From Sulfolobales archaeon (lineage in GTDB: Archaea > Thermoproteota > Thermoprotei_A > Sulfolobales > NBVN01), in contig JANXEN010000001.1 in the NCBI GenBank assembly GCA_025058345.1, positions 72,481 through 136,480 on the forward strand: DNA of 64,000 nt, given 5' to 3'. The position numbers and the translations under genes are program-made. Below are positions 1 through 8,502 of the stretch, in pieces (position 1 is the first letter of the stretch; every line of letters starts with the position of its first letter). A model generated the notes under the pieces. It made no database searches. It saw only the letters and a list, made by a program, of their open reading frames with translations, and was not told where the DNA came from.

Positions 1-30
1 GTGCTAGATAGCTATTTAAGTTTACCCCCA

Positions 31-270
31 CTACCTTGACTGCGTCAACAAAGAAATTATGCGGATGTCCTCCCTAGCAGTAGATACGATTATGAATCCC
101 CTAACTTCAAGAATCATTATAAACCTTAGAAAGTCTGAGTAAGTAATCTCATACCTTTTCCTAATTATGTCGTAGAGGTCCCTATCTTTGATTGTCCCAC
201 CGTTAGTGCCTATCGCTTCAAGTATGTCGGACATTACGTTACTAGGGTATGGGTCAACTTGACGCACCAT
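31..270 (-). CDS. small winged-helix-like protein
   Basis: About 79 residues, predicted mostly helical with a C-terminal beta-like hairpin (RGFIIVSTAREDIRIIS). The order of helices followed by a short hydrophobic hairpin resembles small archaeal winged-helix proteins. I chose the ATG at 270 because GGGTGA sits just upstream; a TTG one codon earlier is also possible. It lies downstream of the CDC48-like gene on the same strand, 120 bases away, with its own TATA-like box (RC of ttataac near 334-341). Function unknown; a DNA-binding role is inference only. Confidence 0.6.
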   Translation of the reverse strand: MVRQVDPYPSNVMSDILEAIGTNGGTIKDRDLYDIIRKRYEITYSDFLRFIMILEVRGFIIVSTAREDIRIISLLTQSR

Positions 271-390
271 CAATCACCCTAAATACACACCGCTAACTCA
301 CCTTCCATTAACTCCTCCTCATATAGGGAAACCTGTTATAACCCTGATAATGATTATATGCTCTCAGATTATAAATGTTTACTACTTAAC

Positions 391-1818
391 CTAAAGGTTG
401 GGGGTTATATGATATTTCGGTAATCTTTGTCTAATCTTACTTACCCATTCTTCATAGAACTTAATCATCTGTTTTGCTAATGACGGTTGAATGTTTTGGA
501 ACGCGTCCATGAAGTGATTAAGCGTCACCAGCGATGCGTTTATATCCTGTCTCAGCGCTATTAAAGCTGCTTCTCTTACTAGTGCTTCTATATCTGCCCC
601 TGAGTATCCTTCAGTGAGTTCCGCCAGCTTCTCTAGGTTTACATCACTTGCCAGGGGGACATTCCTAGTATGTACTTTAAGGATTTCGAGTCTAGCCTTC
701 CTATCCGGAGGCGGTACGTAGATAACCCTATCAAACCTACCAGGCCTTAAAAGAGCTGAATCAACTAAATCAGGTCTGTTAGTAGCTGCTATGACAGCTA
801 CATTCCTCAGTTTCTCAATACTGTCTAGTTCTGTCAGTAGTTGACTTACTACTCTCTCAGTCACATGGGTATCTTCAAATACGCCCCTTGTCGGTGCTAT
901 GGAATCTATTTCATCAAGGAAGACCACTGATGGTGCGTAGATCCTCGCCTTCCTGAAAATCTCCCTAATAGCTCTCTCAGACTCACCAACCCACTTACTA
1001 AGTATTTCAGGGCCTTTAATGGCTATGAAGTTAGCTCCCGATTCATTAGCTACTGCTTTAGCGAGTAAGGTCTTACCGCAGCCTGGAGGACCATAAAGTA
1101 AGACCCCCTTAGGAGGCTCAATACCCAACCTCTTAAAAAGCTCTGGATACTTTAACGGTAACTCCACTAACTCCCGCATCCTCTCAATAACATGCCTCAT
1201 ACCACCTATATCTTCGTAAGTCACTCTAGGGACCTTCGCGAACTCAGCCGGCCTCTCAAGTATTACGACCTTAGTAGTATCCCTAACAACTACGGGTCCT
1301 GCAGGCTTAGTCTGGACAACAACGAAGGGAACTGACTGACCTAATATGGGTATTAACACGTTATCCCCTTCAAGAAGCGGATAATCAACTAACCTCTTCA
1401 AAACGTAACTAGTGAAGTTACTATCTGAAGATATAGAGTATGAAGGGGATGCTACAGCCAATTTAACGATAAGCGCTTCCTTCGTATCAACTTTTCTGAT
1501 AATTACTTTATCACCTATGCTCACACCTGCATTCCTCCTAATCACACCATCCATCCTTATGATGCCCTTACCTTCATCATCAGGGTAGCTAGGCCACCCT
1601 ACCGCCACTGTAGGTTTCTTACCAACGATTTCAATAACATCACCCACTTCAATCCCTAAATCCTTCATAACATTCAAGTCGATCCTAACCTTACCTCTAG
1701 TTGCGTCCTTCTGCTTAGCTTCAGCAACCCTCAACACGACCTCCTTCTTAACTCTCTGCTGAGGCGTCACAGGCTGCTCTGAACCATCACTGCTAGGGTT
1801 ATCTGTAATACTACTCAC
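391..1818 (-). CDS. CDC48/p97-like AAA ATPase with a single AAA module
   Basis: 475 residues. Residues ~23-190 form the CDC48 N-domain (double-psi barrel plus four-stranded part). One AAA module follows: Walker A GPPGCGKT at 243-250, Walker B VVFLDEID at 298-305, arginine-finger segment RPGRFDR at 358-364. Archaeal CDC48 normally has two AAA modules in about 720-770 residues and acts as a hexameric unfoldase feeding the proteasome. Here the part before Walker A ([20 protein letters not shown]) looks like D1, while the part after ([20 protein letters not shown]) and the C-terminal end ([18 protein letters not shown]) look like D2. This suggests loss of the segment between the two modules. The start is GTG, with GGAGAGAGG close upstream and a TTTAAAATT box further up. 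An active unfoldase is plausible because all motor motifs are intact. Confidence 0.9.
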   Translation of the reverse strand: MSSITDNPSSDGSEQPVTPQQRVKKEVVLRVAEAKQKDATRGKVRIDLNVMKDLGIEVGDVIEIVGKKPTVAVGWPSYPDDEGKGIIRMDGVIRRNAGVSIGDKVIIRKVDTKEALIVKLAVASPSYSISSDSNFTSYVLKRLVDYPLLEGDNVLIPILGQSVPFVVVQTKPAGPVVVRDTTKVVILERPAEFAKVPRVTYEDIGGMRHVIERMRELVELPLKYPELFKRLGIEPPKGVLLYGPPGCGKTLLAKAVANESGANFIAIKGPEILSKWVGESERAIREIFRKARIYAPSVVFLDEIDSIAPTRGVFEDTHVTERVVSQLLTELDSIEKLRNVAVIAATNRPDLVDSALLRPGRFDRVIYVPPPDRKARLEILKVHTRNVPLASDVNLEKLAELTEGYSGADIEALVREAALIALRQDINASLVTLNHFMDAFQNIQPSLAKQMIKFYEEWVSKIRQRLPKYHITPNL

Positions 1819-1955
1819 CTCTCTCCTAACAGTATAGAGTACACACTAATTTTAAACCCCTAATATCATTAGTTAATTAAAAAGTGCTGTAGAACATTCC
1901 TGCAGTACCATTAAAGATATTTTGAGGTAATTAAAACTAAATGTTGAAGCGACCA

Positions 1956-2234
1956 TCAACCAGCGTCTGTCCTAGTAACTAACTCAGACTCAACGCTTTC
2001 AACACCGTTTAAGCCTTTAATAATCCCTTCAACTTCCTCAGTACCCCCTTCAATATCCTCAGGCATTAATAGGTAAAGCCTAAGTACGTACAACCCAAAT
2101 GCAACGTAGACCTTCTCACTCTTAACTAGCTCATACCTAGATGGTAGTACCTTCCTCAACTCACTAACTACACCATCTAAATCGACCTCTATATCTTTAG
2201 GGTAGACTTTAAGGACAGCTAATATTTTAGCCAT
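1956..2234 (-). CDS. ef1b: translation elongation factor 1-beta (aEF-1B)
   Basis: About 92 residues from the ATG at 2234, matching the family's usual ~90. It is the guanine nucleotide exchange factor that reloads EF-1alpha with GTP. Visible features are the N-terminal strand AKILAVLKVYP, the middle AFGLYVLRLYLLMPE and the C-terminal GLNGVESVESELVTR, a ferredoxin-like exchange-domain pattern. A longer reading from 2261 would overlap the upstream zinc-ribbon gene. The internal ATG is preferred because GGAGGTGG lies 7-8 bases upstream, overlapping the neighbour's stop. The two genes are therefore likely co-transcribed and coupled. Confidence 0.92.
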   Translation of the reverse strand: MAKILAVLKVYPKDIEVDLDGVVSELRKVLPSRYELVKSEKVYVAFGLYVLRLYLLMPEDIEGGTEEVEGIIKGLNGVESVESELVTRTDAG

Positions 2235-2247
2235 TAATACCACCTCC

Positions 2248-2466
2248 TTAAGGACCTTCAAAACCGCACTTCGGGCAAACGTATTTGACGTTGAAGTCTC
2301 TACACATTTTACAACGCCATATAGTAACGGAACCGCAGTTAGGGCATAAGAACTTAATACCCTTCTCCATTGGGGATACTAACTTACCGCAGCTACTACA
2401 TACTGGAGGTGTTGATGATTCTATTACCACAGGTCCTTTATTGCTGACGTACTCTCCTGACTCCAT
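2248..2466 (-). CDS. two-zinc-finger RNA-binding-type protein
   Basis: 72 residues with four CxxC pairs: CSSC, CPNC, CKMC and CPKC, enough for two zinc ribbons. This matches the small archaeal zinc-ribbon family (DUF1610-like) almost always encoded beside aEF-1beta and thought to act in translation. The ATG at 2466 is preferred; a TTG at 2475 is three codons upstream. A TTTTTAAG box lies about 35-40 bases upstream. It heads the two-gene unit with EF-1beta. The RNA-binding role follows from family knowledge, not from this sequence. Confidence 0.85.
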   Translation of the reverse strand: MESGEYVSNKGPVVIESSTPPVCSSCGKLVSPMEKGIKFLCPNCGSVTIWRCKMCRDFNVKYVCPKCGFEGP

Positions 2467-2551
2467 TATCGGCAACCAGTACTAGATAATAGTAAGGGGC
2501 TTAAAAATATGTTATAAACCCCTTAAACACTCACACTGATGGAGTTGTGCG

Positions 2552-3604
2552 GTGGGGGTTGACTTAAGAGAGTTAATACCTGATAAAGCGATTAGAGTTA
2601 TCAACGACTTGAAAGAACTCCATGGTAGAACCGTAGCTATAGATGCGTATAACGCACTTTATCAATTCCTAACAGCTATTAGACAACCAGATGGAACTCC
2701 CCTTATGGATTCAGCAGGGAGGGTTACAAGCCATTTAAGCGGTTTATTTTACAGGACAATTAATTTAGTGGAAGTATGTATAAAACCTATATACGTATTT
2801 GATGGTAAGCCACCTGAATTAAAGTCTAGAGAAATAGCTCAGAGGTCCTTAATTAAGGATGAGGCCTTAGTTAAATATAAGCAGGCCTTAGAACGTGGTG
2901 ATCTTGAGTCAGCCCATAGATATGCGCAGATGTCGTCAAGACTGACTAATGAGATGGTTGATGAGGTAAAGGAGTTGCTGAGCGCTATGGGCATTCCATG
3001 GATTCAAGCACCTTCCGAAGGTGAGGCCCAGGCTGCATATTTAACGTTGAGAAATAGTTCGTGGTCTACGGCAAGTCAGGACTACGATTCACTTCTCTTC
3101 GGCTCACCTAGGCTTATAAGAAACCTAACCATTTCAGGTAAGCGTAAACTACCTAAGAAAGACATATATGTTGAGGTAAAGCCGGAAGTCATAGAACTAA
3201 ATACGCTTCTTAACGTTCTAGACATAAGTAGGGAACAGTTGATAGATATAGCTATACTTCTAGGAACTGACTACAACCCAGACGGAGTTAAAGGTGTTGG
3301 GCCGAAAACCGCGTTAAAACTAATAAAAACTTACGGTTCTTTAGATGGTGCTCTTAAGGCCTTACCTGAAGCGCGGTTCCCAGTAGATCCCTTTAAAATA
3401 AAGGAGTTCTTCCTAAACCCGCCGGTAGTGGCTGATTATATAATTGAGTGGGGTGAACCGGACAAAGAGTTAATTAAAGAGGTGCTTATTTCACGTCACG
3501 ACTTTTCAGAGGACAGAGTCAATGCCGCCTTAGAAAGGTTGATGAAGGCGTTTAAAGAATGCATTAAGTCTAGGGTTAGGGGGCTTGATGCGTGGGTTAG
3601 ATAA
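2552..3604 (+). CDS. fen: flap endonuclease 1 (FEN1)
   Basis: 350 residues, the normal FEN1 length. It cuts 5' flaps during Okazaki fragment maturation and repair. The acidic metal ligands are visible in order: D31 in AIDAY, D in FDGKPPELK, the pair of E in APSEGEAQAAY, two D in SQDYDSLLFG, and D in GTDYN; the helix-hairpin-helix GVKGVGPKTALKLIK follows. The C-terminus (GLDAWVR) looks like a PCNA-interaction box but the leading glutamine is missing. GTG start. It converges on dph6, with only 3 bases between the stops. Confidence 0.95.
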   Translation: MGVDLRELIPDKAIRVINDLKELHGRTVAIDAYNALYQFLTAIRQPDGTPLMDSAGRVTSHLSGLFYRTINLVEVCIKPIYVFDGKPPELKSREIAQRSLIKDEALVKYKQALERGDLESAHRYAQMSSRLTNEMVDEVKELLSAMGIPWIQAPSEGEAQAAYLTLRNSSWSTASQDYDSLLFGSPRLIRNLTISGKRKLPKKDIYVEVKPEVIELNTLLNVLDISREQLIDIAILLGTDYNPDGVKGVGPKTALKLIKTYGSLDGALKALPEARFPVDPFKIKEFFLNPPVVADYIIEWGEPDKELIKEVLISRHDFSEDRVNAALERLMKAFKECIKSRVRGLDAWVR

Positions 3605-3607
3605 ACA

Positions 3608-4294
3608 TCAACATATTCCAGCGTCTTCAATTATTAGATACCCGACCCAATGGTTAGGATGCCATACCTTCCTACTAGATCTAACGCATATACTTCTCTG
3701 ACCGAATAGCGGTGACTTTATAACATAAGTCTCGAATTCCCCTCCCTCACCAACGAAATTAATGCCATGTTTAATGCAGTTACTTACGAAGCTCTCTAAA
3801 TTATTTAAGTTTAACACGCTACCTAACCAAGTAGAGTTTAATCCATATGCTTGAATAGCTGTAATTATAAACCCTAAACTCCTAACCTCCTCAAGAAGTA
3901 AGGTATGTGGGTCGTAACTCCATAGAGGAGTTACATGCACCATGTCTAAGTCGCTGCAGATGCTATCCACCCTAGATTTTTGATAGTTGGAGGCTATGAC
4001 ACCACTAACCACGTATTTAAATCCAGCACTTCGAAGTTCTTCAAGCTTCCTCCTCAACTCAAATACCTCTCTATCTTTAACACCGCTACTGTAAAGTACA
4101 GTATAATCTATACCTAATAACTTGGCGTGCAATAAACACCACTCGATGTTTACACTATGAAATAACCAGGAATCCGACCTTAAAGGACTTACTACAAGTA
4201 GTTTCTCAACGTTATAACCTTGACTTATTGCCTTAAGTAATGCGTAATGAGAGTCCTTCCCACCGCTATATAGAACTAACGCCCTCTCAACTAT
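3608..4294 (-). CDS. dph6: diphthine-ammonia ligase (Dph6-like ATP pyrophosphatase), non-canonical ATA start
   Basis: This enzyme amidates diphthine on elongation factor 2. The PP-loop LYSGGKDS lies at 4250-4273, upstream of the first TTG in frame (4132), so a protein starting at 4132 would lack its ATP site. The frame is open back to a TAG at 4307-4309 but contains no ATG, GTG or TTG before the PP-loop. The best start is ATA at 4294, in the four-base overlap ATAG with the stop of the upstream gene, just where ATGA would be expected. That gives about 228 residues, the usual family length, with the later motifs YGLNSTWLG and GEGGEFETYV present. An ATG-to-ATA change or a sequence error are the two explanations. 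Family assignment is secure; start is inferred. Confidence 0.85.
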   Translation of the reverse strand: MVERALVLYSGGKDSHYALLKAISQGYNVEKLLVVSPLRSDSWLFHSVNIEWCLLHAKLLGIDYTVLYSSGVKDREVFELRRKLEELRSAGFKYVVSGVIASNYQKSRVDSICSDLDMVHVTPLWSYDPHTLLLEEVRSLGFIITAIQAYGLNSTWLGSVLNLNNLESFVSNCIKHGINFVGEGGEFETYVIKSPLFGQRSICVRSSRKVWHPNHWVGYLIIEDAGIC

Positions 4295-4947
4295 GTCGCA
4301 GCACCTCTAACCACTTCCAAGGCTGCCTCAACAACGTACATCAAGCAATTAACATCCCCATTTTTACAGATAGAAACCAATACACAATCACCATCTCTAA
4401 CACCGTAATCCTTTAGTATATTCCTCCAGAACTCTTGATCGGTAACGTCATATAAACTCTTGGAATTAGGTAGCTTGAATACACCATCTATGTAATAAAG
4501 TATTAACCCCCCAACACCTCCTTTCTTAACTACGAGGTCCCTAACATTTAATACCCCTCCAACACATTCAACTAATTTAATCCCATTCTTAAGTAAAGTG
4601 ATCGATACCCTACATCTAGCACATATATCTGAACTAATTAAATCTTGGCTTCCAACTATCACTAACTTACTACTTAATACCTTAAGGACTTCGAAGCCTT
4701 TAGAAGTAAGTAAAACACCAGCTACCGAGTCTACGAAAATCAATCCAGCTTCAGACAGCCTCCTCACTAAAGTCCTAACGCTACCTTCACCAATACTTAA
4801 GATCTTTGAAAGTGCTTTCCTCCCAGAAGGCCCTTTAGAGCATTCGTATAGGGTTAAGTATATGTGGTATGCAGTAAAGCCAGGTTTAACGTTACCTTTA
4901 GGTAGTAATATCTTATCGATTATATCGAAGACCTCTTTAACATCCAT
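4291..4947 (-). CDS. winged-helix regulator, DUF4443-type
   Basis: 218 residues. Residues ~20-95 form a helix-turn-helix/winged-helix (LSKILSIGEGSVRTLVRRLSEAGLI is the core). The C-terminal ~110 residues match what I recall of DUF4443, a small archaeal domain of unknown ligand. ATG start. It overlaps dph6 by four bases, so the two are probably translated from one message. Probable DNA-binding regulator; target unknown. Confidence 0.72.
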   Translation of the reverse strand: MDVKEVFDIIDKILLPKGNVKPGFTAYHIYLTLYECSKGPSGRKALSKILSIGEGSVRTLVRRLSEAGLIFVDSVAGVLLTSKGFEVLKVLSSKLVIVGSQDLISSDICARCRVSITLLKNGIKLVECVGGVLNVRDLVVKKGGVGGLILYYIDGVFKLPNSKSLYDVTDQEFWRNILKDYGVRDGDCVLVSICKNGDVNCLMYVVEAALEVVRGAAT

Positions 4948-5018
4948 AAACTCCCGTAATTACGTAACATAGCTAATTAAAATTTATTTAGGTTCAAGTT
5001 AAGATGGTTGTGGTGTAA

Positions 5019-5957
5019 TTGTTGAGGAGGCTTAAATGCAAGGACTTACTCTCCATAGCAGAGCTCAGTCGGGAGGATTTAATTTACTTATTAGAGACTT
5101 CCAAATTATTTAAGAGTAGATACTACGCTGGTGAGAGGGTAATCAACGTTCTAACCGGTAAATCACTAGCTATGATATTTCAGAAACCAAGTACTAGGAC
5201 AAGGGTTAGTTTTGAAGTAGCTATGCATGAGTTAGGTGGATACGCACTCTACCTAAACTGGAATGACCTACAGCTAGGTAGGGGTGAGACCATAGCCGAT
5301 ACAGCTAGAGTACTGAGTAGGTACGTCGATGGTATTGTAGCTAGAGTACTGAGGCATTCAGACCTCGTAGAACTAGCTAAACACTCCTCAATACCTGTTA
5401 TCAACGCGTTAAGCGATCTTGAACACCCGTGTCAGACGTTAGCTGATCTACTCACCATTTGGGAAAAGAAGGGTAAGTTAGAGGGGATTAAAATCGCCTT
5501 TGTTGGTGATGGTGCGGACAACGTCCTTAACTCATTACTCATAGCTAGTGCTAAGCTAGGTATAAACATCTCCATAGCAACCCCTGTAGGCTACGACCCT
5601 AAGGGAGATATCCTGAGGATTGCCGAAAGTGAAGCAGTCAGATACGGGTCTGTGATTGAAGTAGTGAGAGAGCCTGAGGAAGCCGTCAAAGGAGCTGACG
5701 TTGTATACACGGACGTTTGGGTAAGTATGGGGCAGGAAAGTGAGAGAGCTAAAAGAATTGCGGACCTGAGTAAATATAGGGTTACAGTAGACCTGATTAA
5801 GTTAGCTAAGGATGATGTAGTGTTTATGCATTGCTTACCTGCGAAGAGAGGTGAGGAAGTAGTTGATGAGGTGATAGATGGTAGATGGTCTGTTGTGTGG
5901 GATCAGGCTGAGAATAGACTACATACACAGAAAGCTGTATTAGCGCTTCTTCTTTGA
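5019..5957 (+). CDS. argF: ornithine carbamoyltransferase
   Basis: 312 residues, full length. It makes citrulline from ornithine and carbamoyl phosphate in arginine synthesis. Carbamoyl-phosphate motif STRTR at 58-62, HPCQ in the first domain, and the ornithine-binding signature HCLPAKRG near 271 are all intact; HCLP separates it from aspartate carbamoyltransferase. Two consecutive TTG codons (5019, 5022) are possible starts. It overlaps the convergent downstream gene by 18 bases. No other arginine genes are in the window. Confidence 0.95.
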   Translation: MLRRLKCKDLLSIAELSREDLIYLLETSKLFKSRYYAGERVINVLTGKSLAMIFQKPSTRTRVSFEVAMHELGGYALYLNWNDLQLGRGETIADTARVLSRYVDGIVARVLRHSDLVELAKHSSIPVINALSDLEHPCQTLADLLTIWEKKGKLEGIKIAFVGDGADNVLNSLLIASAKLGINISIATPVGYDPKGDILRIAESEAVRYGSVIEVVREPEEAVKGADVVYTDVWVSMGQESERAKRIADLSKYRVTVDLIKLAKDDVVFMHCLPAKRGEEVVDEVIDGRWSVVWDQAENRLHTQKAVLALLL

Positions 5958-6506
5958 TTTCTTCCTAGATCTCCTCCTTTTCCTACTTTTACGTTTCTTA
6001 GGTTTCTCTGGTTTTATAACCTCAAATTTCTCGTTATCTAGCACTATCCTAATACCTGAGTCGGTCCTTAATATAATTCCTAAGTACTTACTGCTGTCCT
6101 CGACATGTAAATCACCTTCGAAGACGTACTTCCCTTCAAACATATCGTAGTGCTTAATACTTATTTGAGATCCGTAGAAGGCATCAACTTCCTTACCATT
6201 TACTGGTTTGATTAAAACCGAAAGTCCTAGCAACTTCTCCGGTCTTGGCGATATGAGTGACTTAGAGGTTTTAAGGCTCTTAACATACTCAAACAGTTCT
6301 ACACACTGCGAACCGTTGCAACCGCTCACCATTATGCAGTCACATGCGGAAAGCCCCAACCTACTGATGAGTTCACCTAAATCTACTTCTTCAATGGCTA
6401 CGCTATCGTCAAAAACTAACTCCTTAATTAATTCTAGAGCTGTGAATCTTACCTCAGGGACCTCAACCTTAGCGGTCTTGAAACACTTAACTTTCATAGC
6501 ACACAT
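5940..6506 (-). CDS. hypothetical protein with highly basic C-terminal tail
   Basis: 188 residues; not recognised. Residues 1-160 are mixed alpha/beta with several cysteines (CDC, SGCNGSQC). From ~165 the chain is almost only lysine and arginine with a few serines (starts KPKKRKSRKR), a tail typical of RNA- or DNA-binding proteins. The coding end overlaps argF by 18 bases on the opposite strand. An RNA-associated role is only an inference from the tail. Confidence 0.7.
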   Translation of the reverse strand: MCAMKVKCFKTAKVEVPEVRFTALELIKELVFDDSVAIEEVDLGELISRLGLSACDCIMVSGCNGSQCVELFEYVKSLKTSKSLISPRPEKLLGLSVLIKPVNGKEVDAFYGSQISIKHYDMFEGKYVFEGDLHVEDSSKYLGIILRTDSGIRIVLDNEKFEVIKPEKPKKRKSRKRRRSRKKSKKKR

Positions 6507-6523
6507 CGCTTTAACTATACATA

Positions 6524-7012
6524 CTATCTCTTATACCCTATTCGTCTGAGGAACTCCCTCCTCTCCCTCTTATCTTCTTCTCCTTCAATACCCAGTGATT
6601 TAAATCCATCAACAACCCCTAAAACAGACCTGCCCTGATCGGTTTCAGCAACTATTAACTGAAGCGGGTTTGAAGTCGCTGCATATATAGTAGTGACTTC
6701 CTGGACATGCTTCAACGCGTTTAAAACGTTAATAGGCCATGCCCCACTAATATATACTATAAACGTATGGCCTGCTCCGACCCTTAAGGCGCTTTCCTCA
6801 GCAAGCTTAACTAACTGCAAATCATTACCGTCACTCCTCACTAACCTTTTACCACTAGCCTCACAAAAAGCGAGGCCGAACTTAATGGAAGTCGATGAAG
6901 TAATTAATGCCTCATAGATATCTTCAACAGTTTTAATGAAGTGTGAATGCCCAACTATAACGTTGGTGCCTTCTGGAACTGGAATATTAATCACTTCAAA
7001 CCTTAAACTCAT
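6524..7012 (-). CDS. adenosine-specific kinase / AMP-binding protein (DUF355)
   Basis: 162 residues, the normal length of this archaeal and thermophile family. Recognisable stretches are [19 protein letters not shown] near the N-terminus, GLAFCEASG, and the conserved middle [10 protein letters not shown]. Members bind AMP or adenosine; a kinase activity has been proposed. It lies 17 bases upstream of the basic-tail gene on the same strand and 18 bases downstream of a possible 32-residue ORF. Confidence 0.85.
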   Translation of the reverse strand: MSLRFEVINIPVPEGTNVIVGHSHFIKTVEDIYEALITSSTSIKFGLAFCEASGKRLVRSDGNDLQLVKLAEESALRVGAGHTFIVYISGAWPINVLNALKHVQEVTTIYAATSNPLQLIVAETDQGRSVLGVVDGFKSLGIEGEEDKRERREFLRRIGYKR

Positions 7013-7030
7013 TATTACCCTGAAAACAAT

Positions 7031-7129
7031 TTACGTAGACCTTATTAAGGTTTTACACATAACGCAATCAACTACAGCTACCTCAAACCCCCACTCCATA
7101 TCAACAACCCTTACTGAAAAACTCATCAT
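7031..7129 (-). CDS. possible leaderless 32-residue protein with CxxC
   Basis: A short open frame of 32 residues, starting ATG ATG and containing DCVMCKTL (a CxxC pair). A TTTATAAG box on the minus strand (7147-7155) lies about 25 bases upstream of the ATG, so the start would coincide with the transcript start, as in many crenarchaeal leaderless genes. It precedes the adenosine-kinase-like gene by 18 bases. The same TATA box serves the divergent tRNA-Ala. It may be only a leader of the next gene. Confidence 0.35.
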   Translation of the reverse strand: MMSFSVRVVDMEWGFEVAVVDCVMCKTLIRST

Positions 7130-7146
7130 ACACAAACTACTAATTA

Positions 7147-7155
7147 CTTATAAAT
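7147..7155 (+). promoter_or_regulatory. TATA box of tRNA-Ala (shared, divergent)
   Basis: CTTATAAAT, about 26 bases before the first base of tRNA-Ala (7177). Its reverse complement ATTTATAAG is equally well placed for the minus-strand ORF starting at 7129. Confidence 0.65.
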
Positions 7156-7176
7156 CCCTGTAAGTAGTCTGATTAG

Positions 7177-7253
<77 letters not shown>

Positions 7254-7377
7254 AATACTTTAAACCCGCTCAGATTATTGAGATAGTCTAATTTATGAGG
7301 AATTAGTGATTATGCCTGATTACACTCGCATTTAAAAATTAAATTCTTGAAGTAGGTTTAACTAAGGTTGGTCTGAA

Positions 7378-8502
7378 GTGGTTAAGGTATTAATAACTAA
7401 TGCCACTATATTGACTTTGTCTAGAAAGCATGACCTAATAATAAATAATGGGTATATTTACATAAATGATGGTGTCATTAAGGCTATTGGTAGTGGTGAA
7501 GTTCCTGAGGAATTGCATTATTCTGAGCTCCTCATTTCGGGGAGAGGGCGGGTAGTAGTTCCTGGCGTAGCTTCGGGCTATACTAGAATTTCTACGTATC
7601 CAATAAGACATGTGCTGCGTTCCTTAGGTGATGAGAAGGTTTACGAGTACTTATCAACCTTAAGTAGGGTGGATATCTACTACTCTGCAGTACTAGCCTT
7701 TACTGAGTTACTATATAGAGGGGTAACGTCTCTGATGATTTCGGATATCTACCTAGATGACATCGCTAGAGCAGCTAACGATGTAGGCATGTCAGTAGTG
7801 CTGGCATCCCCTCTAAACATAAAGTTACGTGACTATGACCCTTACCACGAATTTAAGCTAGTAATGCATAGATGGCATGGCAGATTCGATAACATATTAG
7901 GGGCGGCTGCATTCTATGGAGACCCTGACGAAAGAGAGATTTCACTAGATGATTATCCGGGAGGGAAGGTCTTCGTAATAGGGTCTAATGATTTGGAGCG
8001 ACTGAAGAAGTTAGCCCGCGATGATGTTGTAGCTATCGACCCTCTTAAAGAAACGCCAACAGCACTAAGCGTTATTAGGACATATAGAACTTTAAGTATG
8101 TGGAGGCCTTTTCAAGGATTTGGCATAGGTGATAGCGCCACATACGATATTTTCGACATGTTAAGAACCCTCTCTAGGGCAGGCCATAGCAGTCTAGACT
8201 TACTTTTCAGCGCAGCAAGCAGCACTACTTCGATGATAGGTCTAGACAGCTTCAACTGCATTGAGGAAGGAAAGAAAGCCAACATAATCATCTACAACTT
8301 CACTGAACCACCTGCATGGCCGTTAATCAACTCGGTAGAAGCTGTAACTAATGCCCTAGTAGGGAGCGAGTTAAAGGTAGAGTCCGCAATCGTTGGAGAT
8401 AACATACTTGTAGATGGTGGGGAGGTACTTAGTGTTGGATCAGATTTAATTAAAAAGGCAACAGCACGGCTTGAGAGCATAATCAAGGGTTTTATTAAGT
8501 AA
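7378..8502 (+). CDS. amidohydrolase-superfamily homologue lacking metal ligands
   Basis: 374 residues. The composite beta sandwich of amidohydrolases is clear: N-terminal VLITNATILTLS and NGYIYINDGVIKAIG, and C-terminal IEEGKKANIIIYNF with VGDNILVDGGEVLSV. The barrel motif expected as PGFVDxHxH reads PGVASGYTRIS, and I find no later His or Asp in the usual positions. So this is probably not a metal-dependent hydrolase; it may be a structural or regulatory paralogue. GTG start, TATA-like tttaaaaat about 45 bases upstream. The stop abuts the stop of the next, convergent gene. Confidence 0.75.
   Translation: MVKVLITNATILTLSRKHDLIINNGYIYINDGVIKAIGSGEVPEELHYSELLISGRGRVVVPGVASGYTRISTYPIRHVLRSLGDEKVYEYLSTLSRVDIYYSAVLAFTELLYRGVTSLMISDIYLDDIARAANDVGMSVVLASPLNIKLRDYDPYHEFKLVMHRWHGRFDNILGAAAFYGDPDEREISLDDYPGGKVFVIGSNDLERLKKLARDDVVAIDPLKETPTALSVIRTYRTLSMWRPFQGFGIGDSATYDIFDMLRTLSRAGHSSLDLLFSAASSTTSMIGLDSFNCIEEGKKANIIIYNFTEPPAWPLINSVEAVTNALVGSELKVESAIVGDNILVDGGEVLSVGSDLIKKATARLESIIKGFIK

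Noticed and set aside
1880-1950. Hairpin CTGTAG/CTGCAG near 1885-1905 as terminator
   Set aside because: Pairing is imperfect and there is no T-run on the relevant strand.
7254-7377. C/D sRNA after tRNA-Ala
   Set aside because: There are TGATTA and CTGA strings, but box order and spacing do not form C, D', C' and D.
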